Shown here: piece by piece, positions 29,076 to 38,776 of the stretch
Numbering within the stretch: the stretch's first letter is position 1
Layout: each line of letters opens with the position of its first letter
Assembly: GCA_019359095.1 (NCBI GenBank)
Contig: JAHHHZ010000011.1
Location: 124,001 to 188,000, forward strand
Direction: 5' to 3'
Source of the DNA: Pleurocapsa minor HA4230-MV1
GTDB taxonomy: Bacteria > Cyanobacteriota > Cyanobacteriia > Cyanobacteriales > Xenococcaceae
DNA: 64,000 nucleotides
Position numbers and translations under genes: made by a program
Notes under the pieces: model-generated
Databases searched by the model: none
What the model was told of the DNA's origin: nothing
Seen by the model: only the letters and a program-made list of their open reading frames with translations

Positions 29076-29489
29076 ATGCCACAGATTAAAATTTACGGAC
29101 TACAAAAAAATCTTGAAGCAAAGCGTTTTGCTTTGTCCCATGCTATTTATACAGCATTAGTGGAGGCGATTGGCACCCCAAATAATAAAAAATTCCAGCG
29201 GTTTATTGTGCTAGAGCCAGAAAACTTGATTTTTCCTAGCGATTAGGCTCCGCCTACCCTTCGGGATCGCAGTAGTGACTATACAATTATTGAAATTAGT
29301 ATGTTTGAAGGTCGTTCTGCTGAAGCCAAAAAGAATTTGATTCGTATTCTATATCAAAAGATTGCTGAAACCGCTGATATTAAGCCACAAGATGTAGAAA
29401 TTACCATTTTTGAGACTCCTCAAGGCAATTGGGGTATTCGAGGTATTCCTGGAGATGAGCTGGAACTGAACTATCAGGTAGATGTTTAA
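29076..29489 (+). pseudogene. tautomerase family protein interrupted by an in-frame stop-bearing insert
   Basis: Starts MPQIKIYGL (Pro2 as potential catalytic base) and continues through FIVLEPENLIFPSD. It meets TAG at 29244, then resumes in the same frame as SDYTIIEISMFEGRS to the end at 29489. The insert is 24 bp (29244-29267), so the frame is kept except for the stop. Without it the gene reads PSDRSSDYTIIEI and encodes a normal tautomerase of about 129 residues. A C-terminal piece starting at ATG 29301 could still be translated (62 residues) but lacks the catalytic N-terminus. Confidence 0.82.
29244..29267 (+). repeat. 24-bp small mobile repeat inserted in a HIP1 octamer
   Basis: Sits exactly between GCGAT and CGC of GCGATCGC. 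Begins TAGGCTCC and ends CTTCGGGAT. Shares both ends with the 48-bp insert at 36010 and, in reverse orientation, with the 23-bp insert at 47286. Confidence 0.75.
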
Positions 29490-29525
29490 TGCTTAATAGT
29501 TAAAATACTTAACTTAAAACTAAAA

Positions 29526-30299
29526 CTAAAACTGGTCTTTCATACCGCGAATACGCCCAAAAACCCTTACAGGCTCATTAATCTTGGCGGTAGCTTGTAA
29601 AGCAGAAGTATCCCATCGCAAAAAAGGATTGGTCTGCTTTTCCTCACCCAGTAGAGAAGGTATAGTAGCTAAACCTTGACTTCGAGCTTGCTGTACTTTT
29701 TCATATCTAGTTGCTAAGTCTCGATTATCAGGATCTACCGTCAAGGCAAACTGGAGATTGCTTAAGGTATACTCATGAGCGCACCAAACACGAGTCTGAT
29801 CGGGAAGCTGGCGCAGTTTAGCCAGGGAATTGAGCATTTGTGCGGGAGTTCCCTCAAATAATCTGCCACATCCTCCAGCAAAGATTGTATCACCACAAAA
29901 TAATTCACCGATCTCATTAGCTACTGTCGGCGGAAAATAGTAAGCAATATGAGCGCGAGTATGTCCTGGAACAAAAAATACCTGAGCTATCCTGTCAGCA
30001 AACTGTACGGTATCTCCTTCTGTAAGATAGACTTGTTGCTGGGGTATTCTGCCTCGATCTTCTGCGCCACCATAAACACGAAGATCGGGAAACTGTTTAA
30101 CTAGCTGTTGATTTCCACCAACATGATCCCCATGATGATGAGTATTAAAAATGGCAACTAATTTGGCATCAATTGACTGAAGATATTCTATTACTGGTGA
30201 TGCTACAGCAGGATCGACTACCGCAGCAATTTTCTGTTGAGTATCCCACAGCACAAAAACATAGTTGTCTGACAAGACAGGGATGCGTTTAATTTCCAT
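29526..30299 (-). CDS. gloB: hydroxyacylglutathione hydrolase (glyoxalase II)
   Basis: 257 residues, full length. Cleaves S-lactoylglutathione to lactate and glutathione in methylglyoxal detoxification. The metallo-beta-lactamase motif THHHGDH (His54, His56, Asp58, His59) binds the dinuclear metal; [11 protein letters not shown] and the C-terminal glyoxalase II domain ([10 protein letters not shown] near the end) match GloB. Starts 6 bp after the GNAT gene stop and is probably cotranscribed with it. Confidence 0.92.
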   Translation of the reverse strand: MEIKRIPVLSDNYVFVLWDTQQKIAAVVDPAVASPVIEYLQSIDAKLVAIFNTHHHGDHVGGNQQLVKQFPDLRVYGGAEDRGRIPQQQVYLTEGDTVQFADRIAQVFFVPGHTRAHIAYYFPPTVANEIGELFCGDTIFAGGCGRLFEGTPAQMLNSLAKLRQLPDQTRVWCAHEYTLSNLQFALTVDPDNRDLATRYEKVQQARSQGLATIPSLLGEEKQTNPFLRWDTSALQATAKINEPVRVFGRIRGMKDQF

Positions 30300-30304
30300 G
30301 ATGT

Positions 30305-30793
30305 TTAATAGATTGTTGCCAAGGCTTTTAGTGCATTATCAGTGACACGACAAATACGCCAGTCAGGCAATACTTTTGCTCCTATGCTTTGATAAAAGGC
30401 GATCGCACTTTCATTCCAGTCTAAAACGCTCCACTCTAATCTTCCTGCATCTCTCTCAATGGCTAACCTGCCTAAATAAGACAACATTGCTTTTCCTATT
30501 CCCTGACGGCGGTATTCTGGCAAAACAAATAGATCTTCAAGATAAATTCCTGGTTTGGTTAAAAAAGTAGAGTAATTAGGAATAAATAGGGCAAACCCAA
30601 CGGTTTTATCATTAATTTCGGTGATAATTGCCTCGGCATAAATACGACTGCCAAATAAATGCTCCTGTAGCTGCTCGATGGTTCCTGTTACCTGATGACT
30701 CAATTTTTCATATTCTGCCAATGCTTTAATTAAACTGAAGATTTGTGGAACATCAGCCACGTTAGCCTGACGAATAGTAAAGTCTAGATTCAT
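30305..30793 (-). CDS. GNAT family N-acetyltransferase (diamine acetyltransferase-like)
   Basis: 162 residues, single GNAT domain. The acetyl-CoA loop R/Q-x-x-G-x-G/A is seen as [10 protein letters not shown] (~residues 94-103), followed by [17 protein letters not shown]. The whole length and the [17 protein letters not shown] strand resemble spermidine/diamine acetyltransferase-like proteins. Substrate not known. Upstream partner of gloB with a 5-bp gap. Confidence 0.85.
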   Translation of the reverse strand: MNLDFTIRQANVADVPQIFSLIKALAEYEKLSHQVTGTIEQLQEHLFGSRIYAEAIITEINDKTVGFALFIPNYSTFLTKPGIYLEDLFVLPEYRRQGIGKAMLSYLGRLAIERDAGRLEWSVLDWNESAIAFYQSIGAKVLPDWRICRVTDNALKALATIY

Positions 30794-30993
30794 TAAGATT
30801 TGCTTAACTATAAAATAGCTATAAATAACCCAACTATTGTCTCAAAAACTCTGTTACTACAACAACAATAAACAGTTTAATATCTGTCTAATGTATGAGT
30901 TTTTGATCGGGAATATCGCATAATATAACATTCATAGTTAGCCTAATTATGTTTATGTCTAGCTAGCAACAATTTATATGTGGTGTGAAAAGT

Positions 30994-31800
30994 ATGAATA
31001 TTAAAACTGCTGCTTTAGCAATTATTTTGGCTACAGGTTTCCCCTTAGCTGCTCAGGCACAAGATACACAAGACTATGAAAGTCTGAAAGTCTCTTGTCA
31101 ATCTGGCGTTGAATGTAATAATTTTAAGGTTAATTTTCAAGAGCAAGGCGATGAAATTGCTCAAACCAGAAGAACCAGAACTCGGCGCACTCGTAGCAGT
31201 AGTACCGTCGACAGCAAGTATTATGTTGGAGGAACTCTGGGTGTATTCTTTCCTAGCGAAATTGATGATTTTAACGTGGCAGTAACAGCAGCTGGAGATA
31301 CTACGTTACAGCAAGTCGATCCTGGTACTGGATTTGGTGGCAGTATCTATGGTGGGTATAAATTTAGCGAGCTGATTAGTGCAGATGCAGAAGGAGTTCT
31401 TTATTTCGGTAATGCCGATCCTCTCGATGGATCCTATAGTTCTTTTGGCTTTTTTGTTGGCCCCAAATTTACCTATACTTTAGACGAAACTAACGATCAA
31501 AGTCTCTACATATTCGCCAGCCCTGGTATTGGCGTAGGTAATGTTAACTTTGGTGGCGATCTCGGCGATGCATTAGGTGATGACGATTCGGGAACTGGAT
31601 TTGCTTTGCAAGCGAAAGCTGGAGTTGGTTATCCTGTATCAGATAAAATCGATATTATCGGACAGGCTCGATACACAAACATTTTTGGTGTTGTCGATGT
31701 ACCCGAAGTTGGCGAAAATGGTAACGTCGTTCAAGGGGAAAGTGAGAGCAAAGGTTTAGATGCATTCGGCATACAGATTGGAGCGCAATATAATTTCTAG
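30994..31800 (+). CDS. outer membrane beta-barrel protein
   Basis: 268 residues. Signal peptide 1-22 (ending AQA), a linker rich in RTRRTRS at about residues 55-70, then a small beta barrel of the OmpA/OmpW-like porin fold ending IGAQYNF with C-terminal Phe, the usual outer-membrane assembly signal. The basic linker before the barrel is unusual and could bind peptidoglycan or LPS, which is inference. ATG 30994 is preferred to an in-frame GTG at 30985; GGTGTG serves as the ribosome site. Followed by a strong terminator. Confidence 0.78.
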   Translation: MNIKTAALAIILATGFPLAAQAQDTQDYESLKVSCQSGVECNNFKVNFQEQGDEIAQTRRTRTRRTRSSSTVDSKYYVGGTLGVFFPSEIDDFNVAVTAAGDTTLQQVDPGTGFGGSIYGGYKFSELISADAEGVLYFGNADPLDGSYSSFGFFVGPKFTYTLDETNDQSLYIFASPGIGVGNVNFGGDLGDALGDDDSGTGFALQAKAGVGYPVSDKIDIIGQARYTNIFGVVDVPEVGENGNVVQGESESKGLDAFGIQIGAQYNF

Positions 31801-31849
31801 TTTGTTAATTAGTGATTGTTACAGACAGTAACTAAATTTAACTGTAAAT

Positions 31850-31892
31850 GGAGGCGACAGGAATATTTCCTAGTTCGCCTTTTGCTATTTTT
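31850..31892 (+). terminator. rho-independent terminator after outer membrane protein gene
   Basis: Stem AGGCGA (31852-31857)/TCGCCT (31875-31880) extended by AGGAA/TTCCT inside, followed by TTTTGCTATTTTTT. 50 bp past the stop codon. Confidence 0.75.
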
Positions 31893-31978
31893 TAGGTATT
31901 GAGTTTCAAACTCTTTCTTGTCTGGATGATGGGCAAATAATTTGAAATCTGCAAATGTTTGCTACAAATAAAAGATTT

Positions 31979-32001
31979 GGGGACTTAGGGACTTAGGGAC
32001 T
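31979..32001. repeat. tandem repeat (GGGACTTA)
   Basis: Nearly three copies of GGGACTTA in the space between two convergent genes; STRR type. Confidence 0.6.
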
Positions 32002-32054
32002 ATTTATCTGTATCATTCTTATTTGTATTTCATATAAATTAAAATTAAAATCTT

Positions 32055-32489
32055 TTATAAATATTTCTGCACCACTAACCAACCAGTCCAAGATACGTAG
32101 GCTAATCCGACAAATAAAATAGCGTTGATCGTAGTATGGAGCGATCGCGCCCAATGATTATGAGCATCTATTTGATTGGCACTCCAGGCAGAAAGGCAGA
32201 TTAACCCTACCACAAATAAGCCCGACCAAAGATGAGTAGAATGCCCTAGGCTGCCGTAGTAACCCACTGTACCTACAACACCGATCGCCAATAACAACAG
32301 CACTAAAAAGATAATGATGATGCCTCCAGTATAGTGAGCATTTCTCAGCCAAGCTGGACGACCAATTCTGGCTACACGACCATAAAACATTAATGCTCCT
32401 GAAGCGAAAAGCAGAAGATAAAAAGCGATCGCTCCTCCCATTGCCCAAGCAGCAATTTTCCAAAGCCAAAGAAACGAAGGTAAATTCAA
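32055..32489 (-). CDS. DUF4079 family membrane protein
   Basis: 144 residues with four predicted membrane helices. Histidines lie in the loops and helix ends (RNAHYTGG, LGHSTHLWSG, AHNHWARSLH), a pattern reminiscent of heme-binding cytochrome b561-like bundles. It matches the DUF4079 family of cyanobacteria and plastids. Function unknown; a redox role is inference from the histidine pattern. Confidence 0.78.
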   Translation of the reverse strand: MNLPSFLWLWKIAAWAMGGAIAFYLLLFASGALMFYGRVARIGRPAWLRNAHYTGGIIIIFLVLLLLAIGVVGTVGYYGSLGHSTHLWSGLFVVGLICLSAWSANQIDAHNHWARSLHTTINAILFVGLAYVSWTGWLVVQKYL

Positions 32490-32626
32490 GTTTACTAACC
32501 GAGTATTGTTTTATGCTAACGACATTTATTTATTTTAACTTAGCACAAAAAATGGAGCTATTATCTTTAACTAACCCCAAATAATTGTCTTCAATATTGG
32601 TGAAAACTTGATGCTTTATTGATGTT

Positions 32627-32995
32627 TTAAATAGCAAAATTAACTGATGCTCCAATATCCATTCTACCAATAGAAATACTACCAGTCTGTTCGTCCTCTA
32701 ACACTTGTTGAACTTTAAAATGATCTGGATCTTCTTGTGCATTTTTCAGCTTGAGCTTAATGCAAGGAATTGTATCCGACAAGATAGCACTCGCCATCAT
32801 TCCCGAATGGATTTCTAAGACGGCTTTTTCATGAGCTTCAAAGACTAATCGCTGACCAGGGAACACTACTCTTTCAAAATACCAGTTAGGAATATTAGTG
32901 ATGCGAGCTATCTGAATTTGACTTGTAGCATTTACATAACAACACAAAATGCTATCGCTTTGATCGCTTGGAAAAGGATCTAATGTTTGAGACAT
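32627..32995 (-). CDS. DUF1830 domain-containing protein
   Basis: 122 residues. The central part SILCCYVNATSQIQIARITN, then WYFERVVFPGQRLVFEA is the DUF1830 signature found in cyanobacteria. Soluble, no signal peptide. Function unknown. Monocistronic. Confidence 0.82.
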   Translation of the reverse strand: MSQTLDPFPSDQSDSILCCYVNATSQIQIARITNIPNWYFERVVFPGQRLVFEAHEKAVLEIHSGMMASAILSDTIPCIKLKLKNAQEDPDHFKVQQVLEDEQTGSISIGRMDIGASVNFAI

Positions 32996-33424
32996 AACTA
33001 TTTAAAAATATTGTGTAAAAAAAGGTTTTTGCTGCTAAATCTAATCTAGCATTTCCCGATCCCAGTAATTTGTAAACCAAGCTACCGATAAATAGATTAA
33101 ATAATCTTTTGTTCAACTGCTTTTGATGACTTTATTGCATCATAAAAATTTTATTTTTAAATAACTTTTCGATCTTAACTAAAATTTCTAAAACGATTAA
33201 GGATCAATCTATACAAATTTGACTTTTCCCCTTGGTTACATCGCGATTAATTCTTAGTTGAGGTGAGGAAAATGTAAAATATGATTTGAACTTAGTTGAT
33301 TGTGGAAGATAATCTCGCTAAAGTTAAGTTATATAACTAATTTATTATCGTCTCTGGCAGGAAACTAGCTAATCTCCTCCAGCAAACTCATAAAAATTGT
33401 AAAATTTAACAATAGTTCTCACTT
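32996..33424. other. intergenic region between divergent genes, no gene seen
   Basis: About 430 bp, AT-rich, between divergent DUF1830 and radical SAM genes. No reading frame, repeat or clear operator was seen; it must hold the promoters of both. Confidence 0.45.
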
Positions 33425-34996
33425 ATGACTCAGCGTATCCTCTATGTTCGTTTACCCTGCAACCCCATATTTCCGATTGGGGTGGTGTATCTAGCAGATC
33501 ATGTACACAAATTATTTCCTGAAGTTGAGCAAAAAATCTTCGATCTAGGAACAGTTCCCCCGCTAGATTTTAATCCAGCCTTGGATCGCTGTGTTGATGA
33601 ATTTAAGCCATCTTTGCTGGTATTTTCCTGGCGAGATATTCAGATTTATGCCCCTGTTGGTGGTAGAGGAGGAAATCCGCTGCAAAACGCCTTTGAATTT
33701 TACTATGCTAAAAACCCCTTGATTCGATTGAGAGGAGCATTGGGGGGGCTAAAGGTAGCGTCTGCCTACTATGGAGAACTGTGGCGCAACAATAATCTGA
33801 TTAAACGAGGATTAAATAGAGCCAAGCAGTATAATCCAGAAGCCCGTGTGATTGTGGGCGGGGGTGCAGTTAGCGTATTTTATGAGCAGCTACAAGAATC
33901 GTTACCTGATGGCACAATTGTTTCAGTTGGTGAAGGAGAACAATTATTAACCAAGATCCTCAATAATCAAGAGTTTCGCGACGAACGCTGCTATGTAGTG
34001 GGCGAAAACCAGATTAGAGAAAAGCTAATTCATGAATGGCCTACGCCGATTGAAAAAAGCGCTTGTAATTACGATTATATTGCTACAGTTTGGTCAGAAT
34101 TTGACTATTATCTCCAAGAAAATGATTTCTATATTGGGGTACAAACTAAAAGAGGCTGTCCTCATAACTGCTGCTACTGCGTTTATACCGTGGTAGAAGG
34201 CAAACAGGTACGGATTAATCCTGCTGATGAAGTAGTTAAAGAAATGCGTCAGCTTTATGACAGGGGGATTCGCAACTTCTGGTTTACAGATGCTCAATTC
34301 ATTCCTGCTAAAAAGTATATTCCTGATGCGATCGCTTTACTCCAAAAGATTGTTGATTCGGGCATGAAAGACATTCATTGGGCAGCCTATATTCGCGCTG
34401 ATAACGTGACTCCTGAATTGGCAGAATTAATGGTCAAAACAGGGATGAACTACTTTGAAATTGGCATCACTAGTGGTTCACAAGAGTTGGTGCGTAAAAT
34501 GAGGATGGGGTATAACCTACGTACTGTCTTACAAAATTGCCGTGATTTAAAAGCAGCAGGGTTTAATGATCTAGTGTCAGTCAATTACTCGTTTAATGTG
34601 ATTGATGAAACTTACGAGACAATTAAACAGACCATTGCTTATCATCGGGAGCTAGAAGCAATTTTTGGGCAAGATAAGGTCGAGCCAGCAATTTTCTTTA
34701 TTGGTTTACAGCCACATACTCATTTAGAAGAATATGCCTTCGAGCATCAAGTTCTCAAACCTGGATATAACCCCATGAGTTTAATGCCTTGGACAGCTAA
34801 AAAGCTGTTATGGAATCCTGAGCCATTTGGTTCGTTCTTTGGTGAAGTATGTCTCCAGGCTTGGAATCAAAACCCTAACGATTTTGGACGAGAAGTAATG
34901 CAAATTCTAGAAAATAAGTTAGGTAAAGCTTCTCTCGAAGAAGCCTTGACTGCTCCTGTAAAATCAGAACAGCAGAAAATTACAGCTTTCGTTTAA
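33425..34996 (+). CDS. photosystem II high-light acclimation radical SAM protein
   Basis: 523 residues. N-terminal B12-binding-like region (1-~185), then a radical SAM domain with the 4Fe-4S motif Cx3Cx2C (Cys245, Cys249, Cys252 in GCPHNCCYC). The N-terminal signature (RLPCNPIFPIGVVYLADH, then APVGGRGGNPLQN) is that of the cyanobacterial family named for PSII high-light acclimation. The chemistry and substrate are not known. Followed after 73 bp by a DICT-domain gene on the same strand. Confidence 0.85.
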   Translation: MTQRILYVRLPCNPIFPIGVVYLADHVHKLFPEVEQKIFDLGTVPPLDFNPALDRCVDEFKPSLLVFSWRDIQIYAPVGGRGGNPLQNAFEFYYAKNPLIRLRGALGGLKVASAYYGELWRNNNLIKRGLNRAKQYNPEARVIVGGGAVSVFYEQLQESLPDGTIVSVGEGEQLLTKILNNQEFRDERCYVVGENQIREKLIHEWPTPIEKSACNYDYIATVWSEFDYYLQENDFYIGVQTKRGCPHNCCYCVYTVVEGKQVRINPADEVVKEMRQLYDRGIRNFWFTDAQFIPAKKYIPDAIALLQKIVDSGMKDIHWAAYIRADNVTPELAELMVKTGMNYFEIGITSGSQELVRKMRMGYNLRTVLQNCRDLKAAGFNDLVSVNYSFNVIDETYETIKQTIAYHRELEAIFGQDKVEPAIFFIGLQPHTHLEEYAFEHQVLKPGYNPMSLMPWTAKKLLWNPEPFGSFFGEVCLQAWNQNPNDFGREVMQILENKLGKASLEEALTAPVKSEQQKITAFV

Positions 34997-35069
34997 AAAC
35001 AAATATAAATTAACCATCGGTGTATCCTGAGGGGATCGCACCAAAAATTTAACTAACTAACTATCTACT

Positions 35070-36485
35070 ATGCTGGAAGGTTCGATATTACAAAGATTGG
35101 ATGAGGCTCATCGCCAAAGTGTGCGACCTTTAAACCTGGGTGTTTACTATAAAAATACCTTGGTTGCTCTGTGTCATGCTTTGGAAGATTTCATCTTAGA
35201 TTCCCACAGTGCGCCTTTAATGGTGACGGCTTTTCAGCGTGGCAAATGGTATCTGGAAGAAGCAGATCGTTATAGCGATTTGGCAGACAAATCAGAGCAT
35301 GTCGTACTAATGGCAGCCCCTGATGCAGGATTTGATAGCCACCCTACTAGCAAGAAGGAAAACGTGTCGCTGGTGCAGCTTAAGCCAGAAGATCCTGTCG
35401 CCGAAGAATGGCATTTGATAATTTTCTCGCCAACCTATACGGCAATGGTGTTGTGTCAAGAGTTATCCCCTGAAGATTATGGAAACAATAAGCCTAAAAC
35501 AGATTTAGAACGCAAATTCTATGGCTTTTGGACATTTGAACCAGAATTAGTGAAGGAAACTGTAGAGCTGGCGATCGATCATATGAGTAAATATGACTCT
35601 AAACTGGCCCAGATGATGACCAGTAAAGTCGCCAAGATGACTGCTGAATCTGCCACCAGACAAAGAGACGATTTGGATGCAGTAGTTTCTCAAGTCATTA
35701 AGTATCTCCAAGACTCCCATAAAACCCTAAATCAACCACAACAAACAGGTAACTTTAAAGGTTTCCAAGATTTAAGCGAAAATATTGTTTCTAATGAGAT
35801 GCAGGCGTTCCTGCGGATGGCTCAATTATTGGATGCTACCGACGTTAGCAACCCGATGGCAGCCTCAGAAGTAGCATCAATGGCAGAAGCTATGTCACAG
35901 TTGCTCGATTTACCTGCCTGGCAGACTAAAAGGTTGTATTTATCTGGCTTACTACATCGGGTGGGTTTACCAGACGTAACTAGACGTAATAGGCGATTAG
36001 GCTCTCCTAAAGGATTAGCTAGCGCGTCCCCCTACGCTTCGCGATCGCAAGTTCAAACAGAAACTTTGGCTAATCAATCTGCGCCCAAAGCCTCAGTCTT
36101 GCGAGTTATGCCCCAGTTAGAAGCCATTTCGCAAATCTTGACCCATCAAAGAGAAGCCTGGGATGGCTCAGGTATTCCCGCAGGATTATCCTACGATGAA
36201 ATTCCTTTAGAGTCTCGGATTATTTGCCTGCTAGCAGATTTTCAGCAGAAAATGAAGGCTTATAAGCAATATTCTGCTGATAAAAACCCAAGCGCCCAGG
36301 CTTTAAAAGACTGTCAGGCACTAGCTGGTAAACGATACGATCCCAAGTTACTAGATGCTTTATCGCTCCTGGTGATGGGAATGCAGCAGGGAATGACTCT
36401 TCAGGCTTATCGACCAAAAATTGCTACAGGAATGTGGCTAGTAGATTCGGGTAGTGTGAATCAGAACAAAACACCATTTTCTTAA
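35070..36485 (+). CDS. DICT sensory domain and HD-GYP-like phosphohydrolase domain protein
   Basis: 471 residues. The N-terminal ~190 residues form a DICT domain (light-response associated; LNLGVYYKNTLVALCHALED), followed by a helical linker and a degenerate HD-GYP-like domain with HREAWDGSGIPAGL (~residues 350-363) and a candidate HD region at LHRVGLPDV (~302). Residues ~311-326 (LGSPKGLASASPYASR) are encoded by a 48-bp repeat inserted in a GCGATCGC site; they lie in a linker and keep the frame. Likely a signalling protein; cyclic-di-GMP activity is doubtful because the HD residues are incomplete. Confidence 0.82.
   Translation: MLEGSILQRLDEAHRQSVRPLNLGVYYKNTLVALCHALEDFILDSHSAPLMVTAFQRGKWYLEEADRYSDLADKSEHVVLMAAPDAGFDSHPTSKKENVSLVQLKPEDPVAEEWHLIIFSPTYTAMVLCQELSPEDYGNNKPKTDLERKFYGFWTFEPELVKETVELAIDHMSKYDSKLAQMMTSKVAKMTAESATRQRDDLDAVVSQVIKYLQDSHKTLNQPQQTGNFKGFQDLSENIVSNEMQAFLRMAQLLDATDVSNPMAASEVASMAEAMSQLLDLPAWQTKRLYLSGLLHRVGLPDVTRRNRRLGSPKGLASASPYASRSQVQTETLANQSAPKASVLRVMPQLEAISQILTHQREAWDGSGIPAGLSYDEIPLESRIICLLADFQQKMKAYKQYSADKNPSAQALKDCQALAGKRYDPKLLDALSLLVMGMQQGMTLQAYRPKIATGMWLVDSGSVNQNKTPFS
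36010..36057 (+). repeat. 48-bp dispersed repeat inserted in a HIP1 octamer within a coding region
   Basis: Approximate limits; the insert begins TAGGCTCTCC directly after GGCGAT and ends CTTCGCGAT directly before CGC. Its two ends match those of the 24-bp insert at 29244, with extra units (CCTAAAGGATTAGCTAGCGC) between. Removing it rebuilds AGGCGATCGCAAG, and the protein reads RRSQVQ. Confidence 0.7.
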
Positions 36486-36569
36486 ACTATCTCACCACTA
36501 AAAGTCAGCTAACCTTTGACTTTAAATTTATTTTTAATCAATTTTCAATCAAAACCTAAAACACAGATA

Positions 36570-37202
36570 ATGACCGTAGAGACAATTCGCGCAGGACAAG
36601 AGAAGCATTTTCCAGGGATAGATTTAGAAGATGAAGATTTGGCTGATTGTCAACTAGAGAAGATTAATCTAGCAGGAGCTAATTTAGTTGGGGCAGATTT
36701 TTCTCGCTCTAATCTCAAGGGGGCAAGGCTAGATGGAGCAAACTTAATGCAGGCAGATCTACAGCTTACGGATCTGCGGGCAAACTTGTTAGGGGCAAAT
36801 TTAATGCAGGCGGATCTTAGTCATGCTGACTTGCGAGGTAGTAATCTGCGTGGGGCAAACCTAATGGGCGCAAAATTAGCCCAAGCTTCTTTATCAGGAG
36901 CATTTTTGAGTGGAGCAAACTTAACTGGGGTTAATCTTAAAGGAGTTGACTTAAGAGGGACAGATCTGCGGGGTGTTAATCTTAACAGTGCCAACCTTAA
37001 AGGAGCTAATCTATCTCAGGCAGATCTTCAGGGGGCAAATCTTAGCGAGACTAACCTCGAAGAAGCTGATTTGCGCGGGGCCAACTTAGCTGGGGCAAAC
37101 TTAACTGGGGCAAACTTGCTCTGTGCGGAATTAGAAGGCAGCAATCTGGATGGTGCGAGTATGGAGCGAACCTGCATATTGGGTACAGCGATCGCTAAAT
37201 AA
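36570..37202 (+). CDS. pentapeptide repeat protein
   Basis: 210 residues consisting almost wholly of A(D/N)LXX repeats (about 35 coils' worth of pentapeptides, from residue ~30 to the end), predicted to be a right-handed beta helix. An N-terminal extension of ~25 residues (MTVETIRAGQEKHFPGIDL) caps it. The frame is open from a TTG at 36516, but ATG 36570 starts a typical protein. No signal peptide. Function unknown. It differs in type from the two short pentapeptide genes at 4050 and 5019. Confidence 0.85.
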   Translation: MTVETIRAGQEKHFPGIDLEDEDLADCQLEKINLAGANLVGADFSRSNLKGARLDGANLMQADLQLTDLRANLLGANLMQADLSHADLRGSNLRGANLMGAKLAQASLSGAFLSGANLTGVNLKGVDLRGTDLRGVNLNSANLKGANLSQADLQGANLSETNLEEADLRGANLAGANLTGANLLCAELEGSNLDGASMERTCILGTAIAK

Positions 37203-37269
37203 TTATCTTGATAGTTGTGACTGCTTTCTTTGATAGCATCTTGGGAAGAAGTTAGTTGAGTAAAATTTA

Positions 37270-38712
37270 ATGAATTTAGATGGGAAAGAGAAAGTCTATG
37301 GTATTTTAGATGTTTTAATTGTTGGTGCTGGGCCAGTAGGTTTAGCTACGGCGATCGCTCTACATCAGCGTGGCATTGATAATATTCTGGTAATCGATCA
37401 AACTCGCAGCTTTCGTCAAGTTGGACAGGTAGTTGATATTTTACCCAATGGTTTAAAAGCACTCAAATGTATTAGTGAGGATGCTTATCAGCAGATTAAA
37501 ACAGTTGGTTTAAAATTTACTCAAGCTCGTCGCCAACGGAGTGAAGGCGATCGCCAACAGGCAGTAAAAAAAAGATTTTGGTGTCAAAAAAACCTCCAAG
37601 GAGAAGTTATTCGTTCGACTCCTTTAGATTTTGACTTTTGGCATGAGCGCTATGGAGAAGGACGAGTCTCAATTCCTTGGTATCAACTACAAACTGAGTT
37701 ACGAAGCTTATTACCAGCAGAAATAGTTAAAGCTAATCATCGTTGTGTCGCTGTTACTCAAAATGCCAGCTGTGTCACTGTAAACTGTATCAGCGATCGC
37801 GAAATTACGGCTAATCCCTTTGCTCACTGGGAAAATACCGCTACAGAGGAGCAAACCGATGCTGTATCGCCTCAACCTACTAACGAACATCAATTTAAAG
37901 CCAAGCTAGTTGTTGCAGCAGACGGGATTAATTCTACTGTACGCCAGTTGGTTTATGCTGATTCAAATTTGAGTCAGTGGGCAAAGCCTCAGTATTCTGG
38001 TTTTGCTGCAATTGGTTGCTTACAAATCGAGTATGTTTCCCAGGAGATGATGCAGCAACTTGAAAAGGAATATTTTCGAGGGGATATGGTAGTGACCCTG
38101 CAAAATGATTCCCCTGAATTAAAAGCGCAAAACCTTGATTCGCCAAGACTAATCATGATCAAAAAAGGTGCAAATACTCTGGGTTATCTATTTCATACTG
38201 CTTTAAACTTCGATCGCCTACAAAATAAATCCCCTGAAGCAATGATCGACTTAGCAGTAGAGATTTTAGAGAGAGCAGATTTCCCGACTATTTTTGCCGA
38301 GGTAGTTAAATTATCCGTTCCTCAAACACTAATCCATCGACCCTACTACATTCACCCTGCTGATATCTCCGAACCAGCAATCTGGAGTAAAGATCGCTTA
38401 GTCTTGGTGGGTGATGCTGCTCATGGAATGCCTCCCTTTGCTGCTCAAGGAGCTAATCAGGGTTTAACAGATGCTGCTATTATCGGTACGGCGATCGCCA
38501 ATATTATTCAGCATCATGACTTGGACAAACAAGAAATGATCGATCGACAGTTTAGTAAATATGAACAGCTGCGTCGTCCTGTAGTCGAAAAAGTCCAAGA
38601 AGCTACAATGCACAATCACAATTGGCCACAGGAGCAATGGGACAAATATAGTGACGCAACTTATCTTCAGGATGTAACGAGTTTATGTCATGAGTTTATT
38701 TTGCATCGTTAA
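37270..38712 (+). CDS. FAD-dependent monooxygenase
   Basis: 480 residues of the flavoprotein aromatic hydroxylase/zeaxanthin-epoxidase-like class. The Rossmann GAGPVGLATAIALH (~19-32) binds FAD, the DG-like motif VVAADGINSTVRQ is present, and the GD motif GDAAHGMPPFAAQGANQG (~378-395) binds FAD and NADPH. The substrate is not predictable. No nearby pathway genes. A strong hairpin terminator follows at 38748. Confidence 0.85.
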   Translation: MNLDGKEKVYGILDVLIVGAGPVGLATAIALHQRGIDNILVIDQTRSFRQVGQVVDILPNGLKALKCISEDAYQQIKTVGLKFTQARRQRSEGDRQQAVKKRFWCQKNLQGEVIRSTPLDFDFWHERYGEGRVSIPWYQLQTELRSLLPAEIVKANHRCVAVTQNASCVTVNCISDREITANPFAHWENTATEEQTDAVSPQPTNEHQFKAKLVVAADGINSTVRQLVYADSNLSQWAKPQYSGFAAIGCLQIEYVSQEMMQQLEKEYFRGDMVVTLQNDSPELKAQNLDSPRLIMIKKGANTLGYLFHTALNFDRLQNKSPEAMIDLAVEILERADFPTIFAEVVKLSVPQTLIHRPYYIHPADISEPAIWSKDRLVLVGDAAHGMPPFAAQGANQGLTDAAIIGTAIANIIQHHDLDKQEMIDRQFSKYEQLRRPVVEKVQEATMHNHNWPQEQWDKYSDATYLQDVTSLCHEFILHR

Positions 38713-38747
38713 AGCTTAAAGGCGATCGCTAAACGGGTTTAAGATCC

Positions 38748-38776
38748 CTACCAAAAAGAGTTTGGTAGTTTAACTT
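38748..38776 (+). terminator. rho-independent terminator after FAD monooxygenase
   Basis: Perfect arms CTACCAAA (38748-38755) and TTTGGTAG (38761-38768), 5-base loop, followed by TTTAACTT. Lies between convergent genes. Confidence 0.7.

Noticed and set aside
35070-36485. Active c-di-GMP phosphodiesterase
   Set aside because: HD/GYP metal residues are incomplete, so only an HD-GYP-like fold is claimed.
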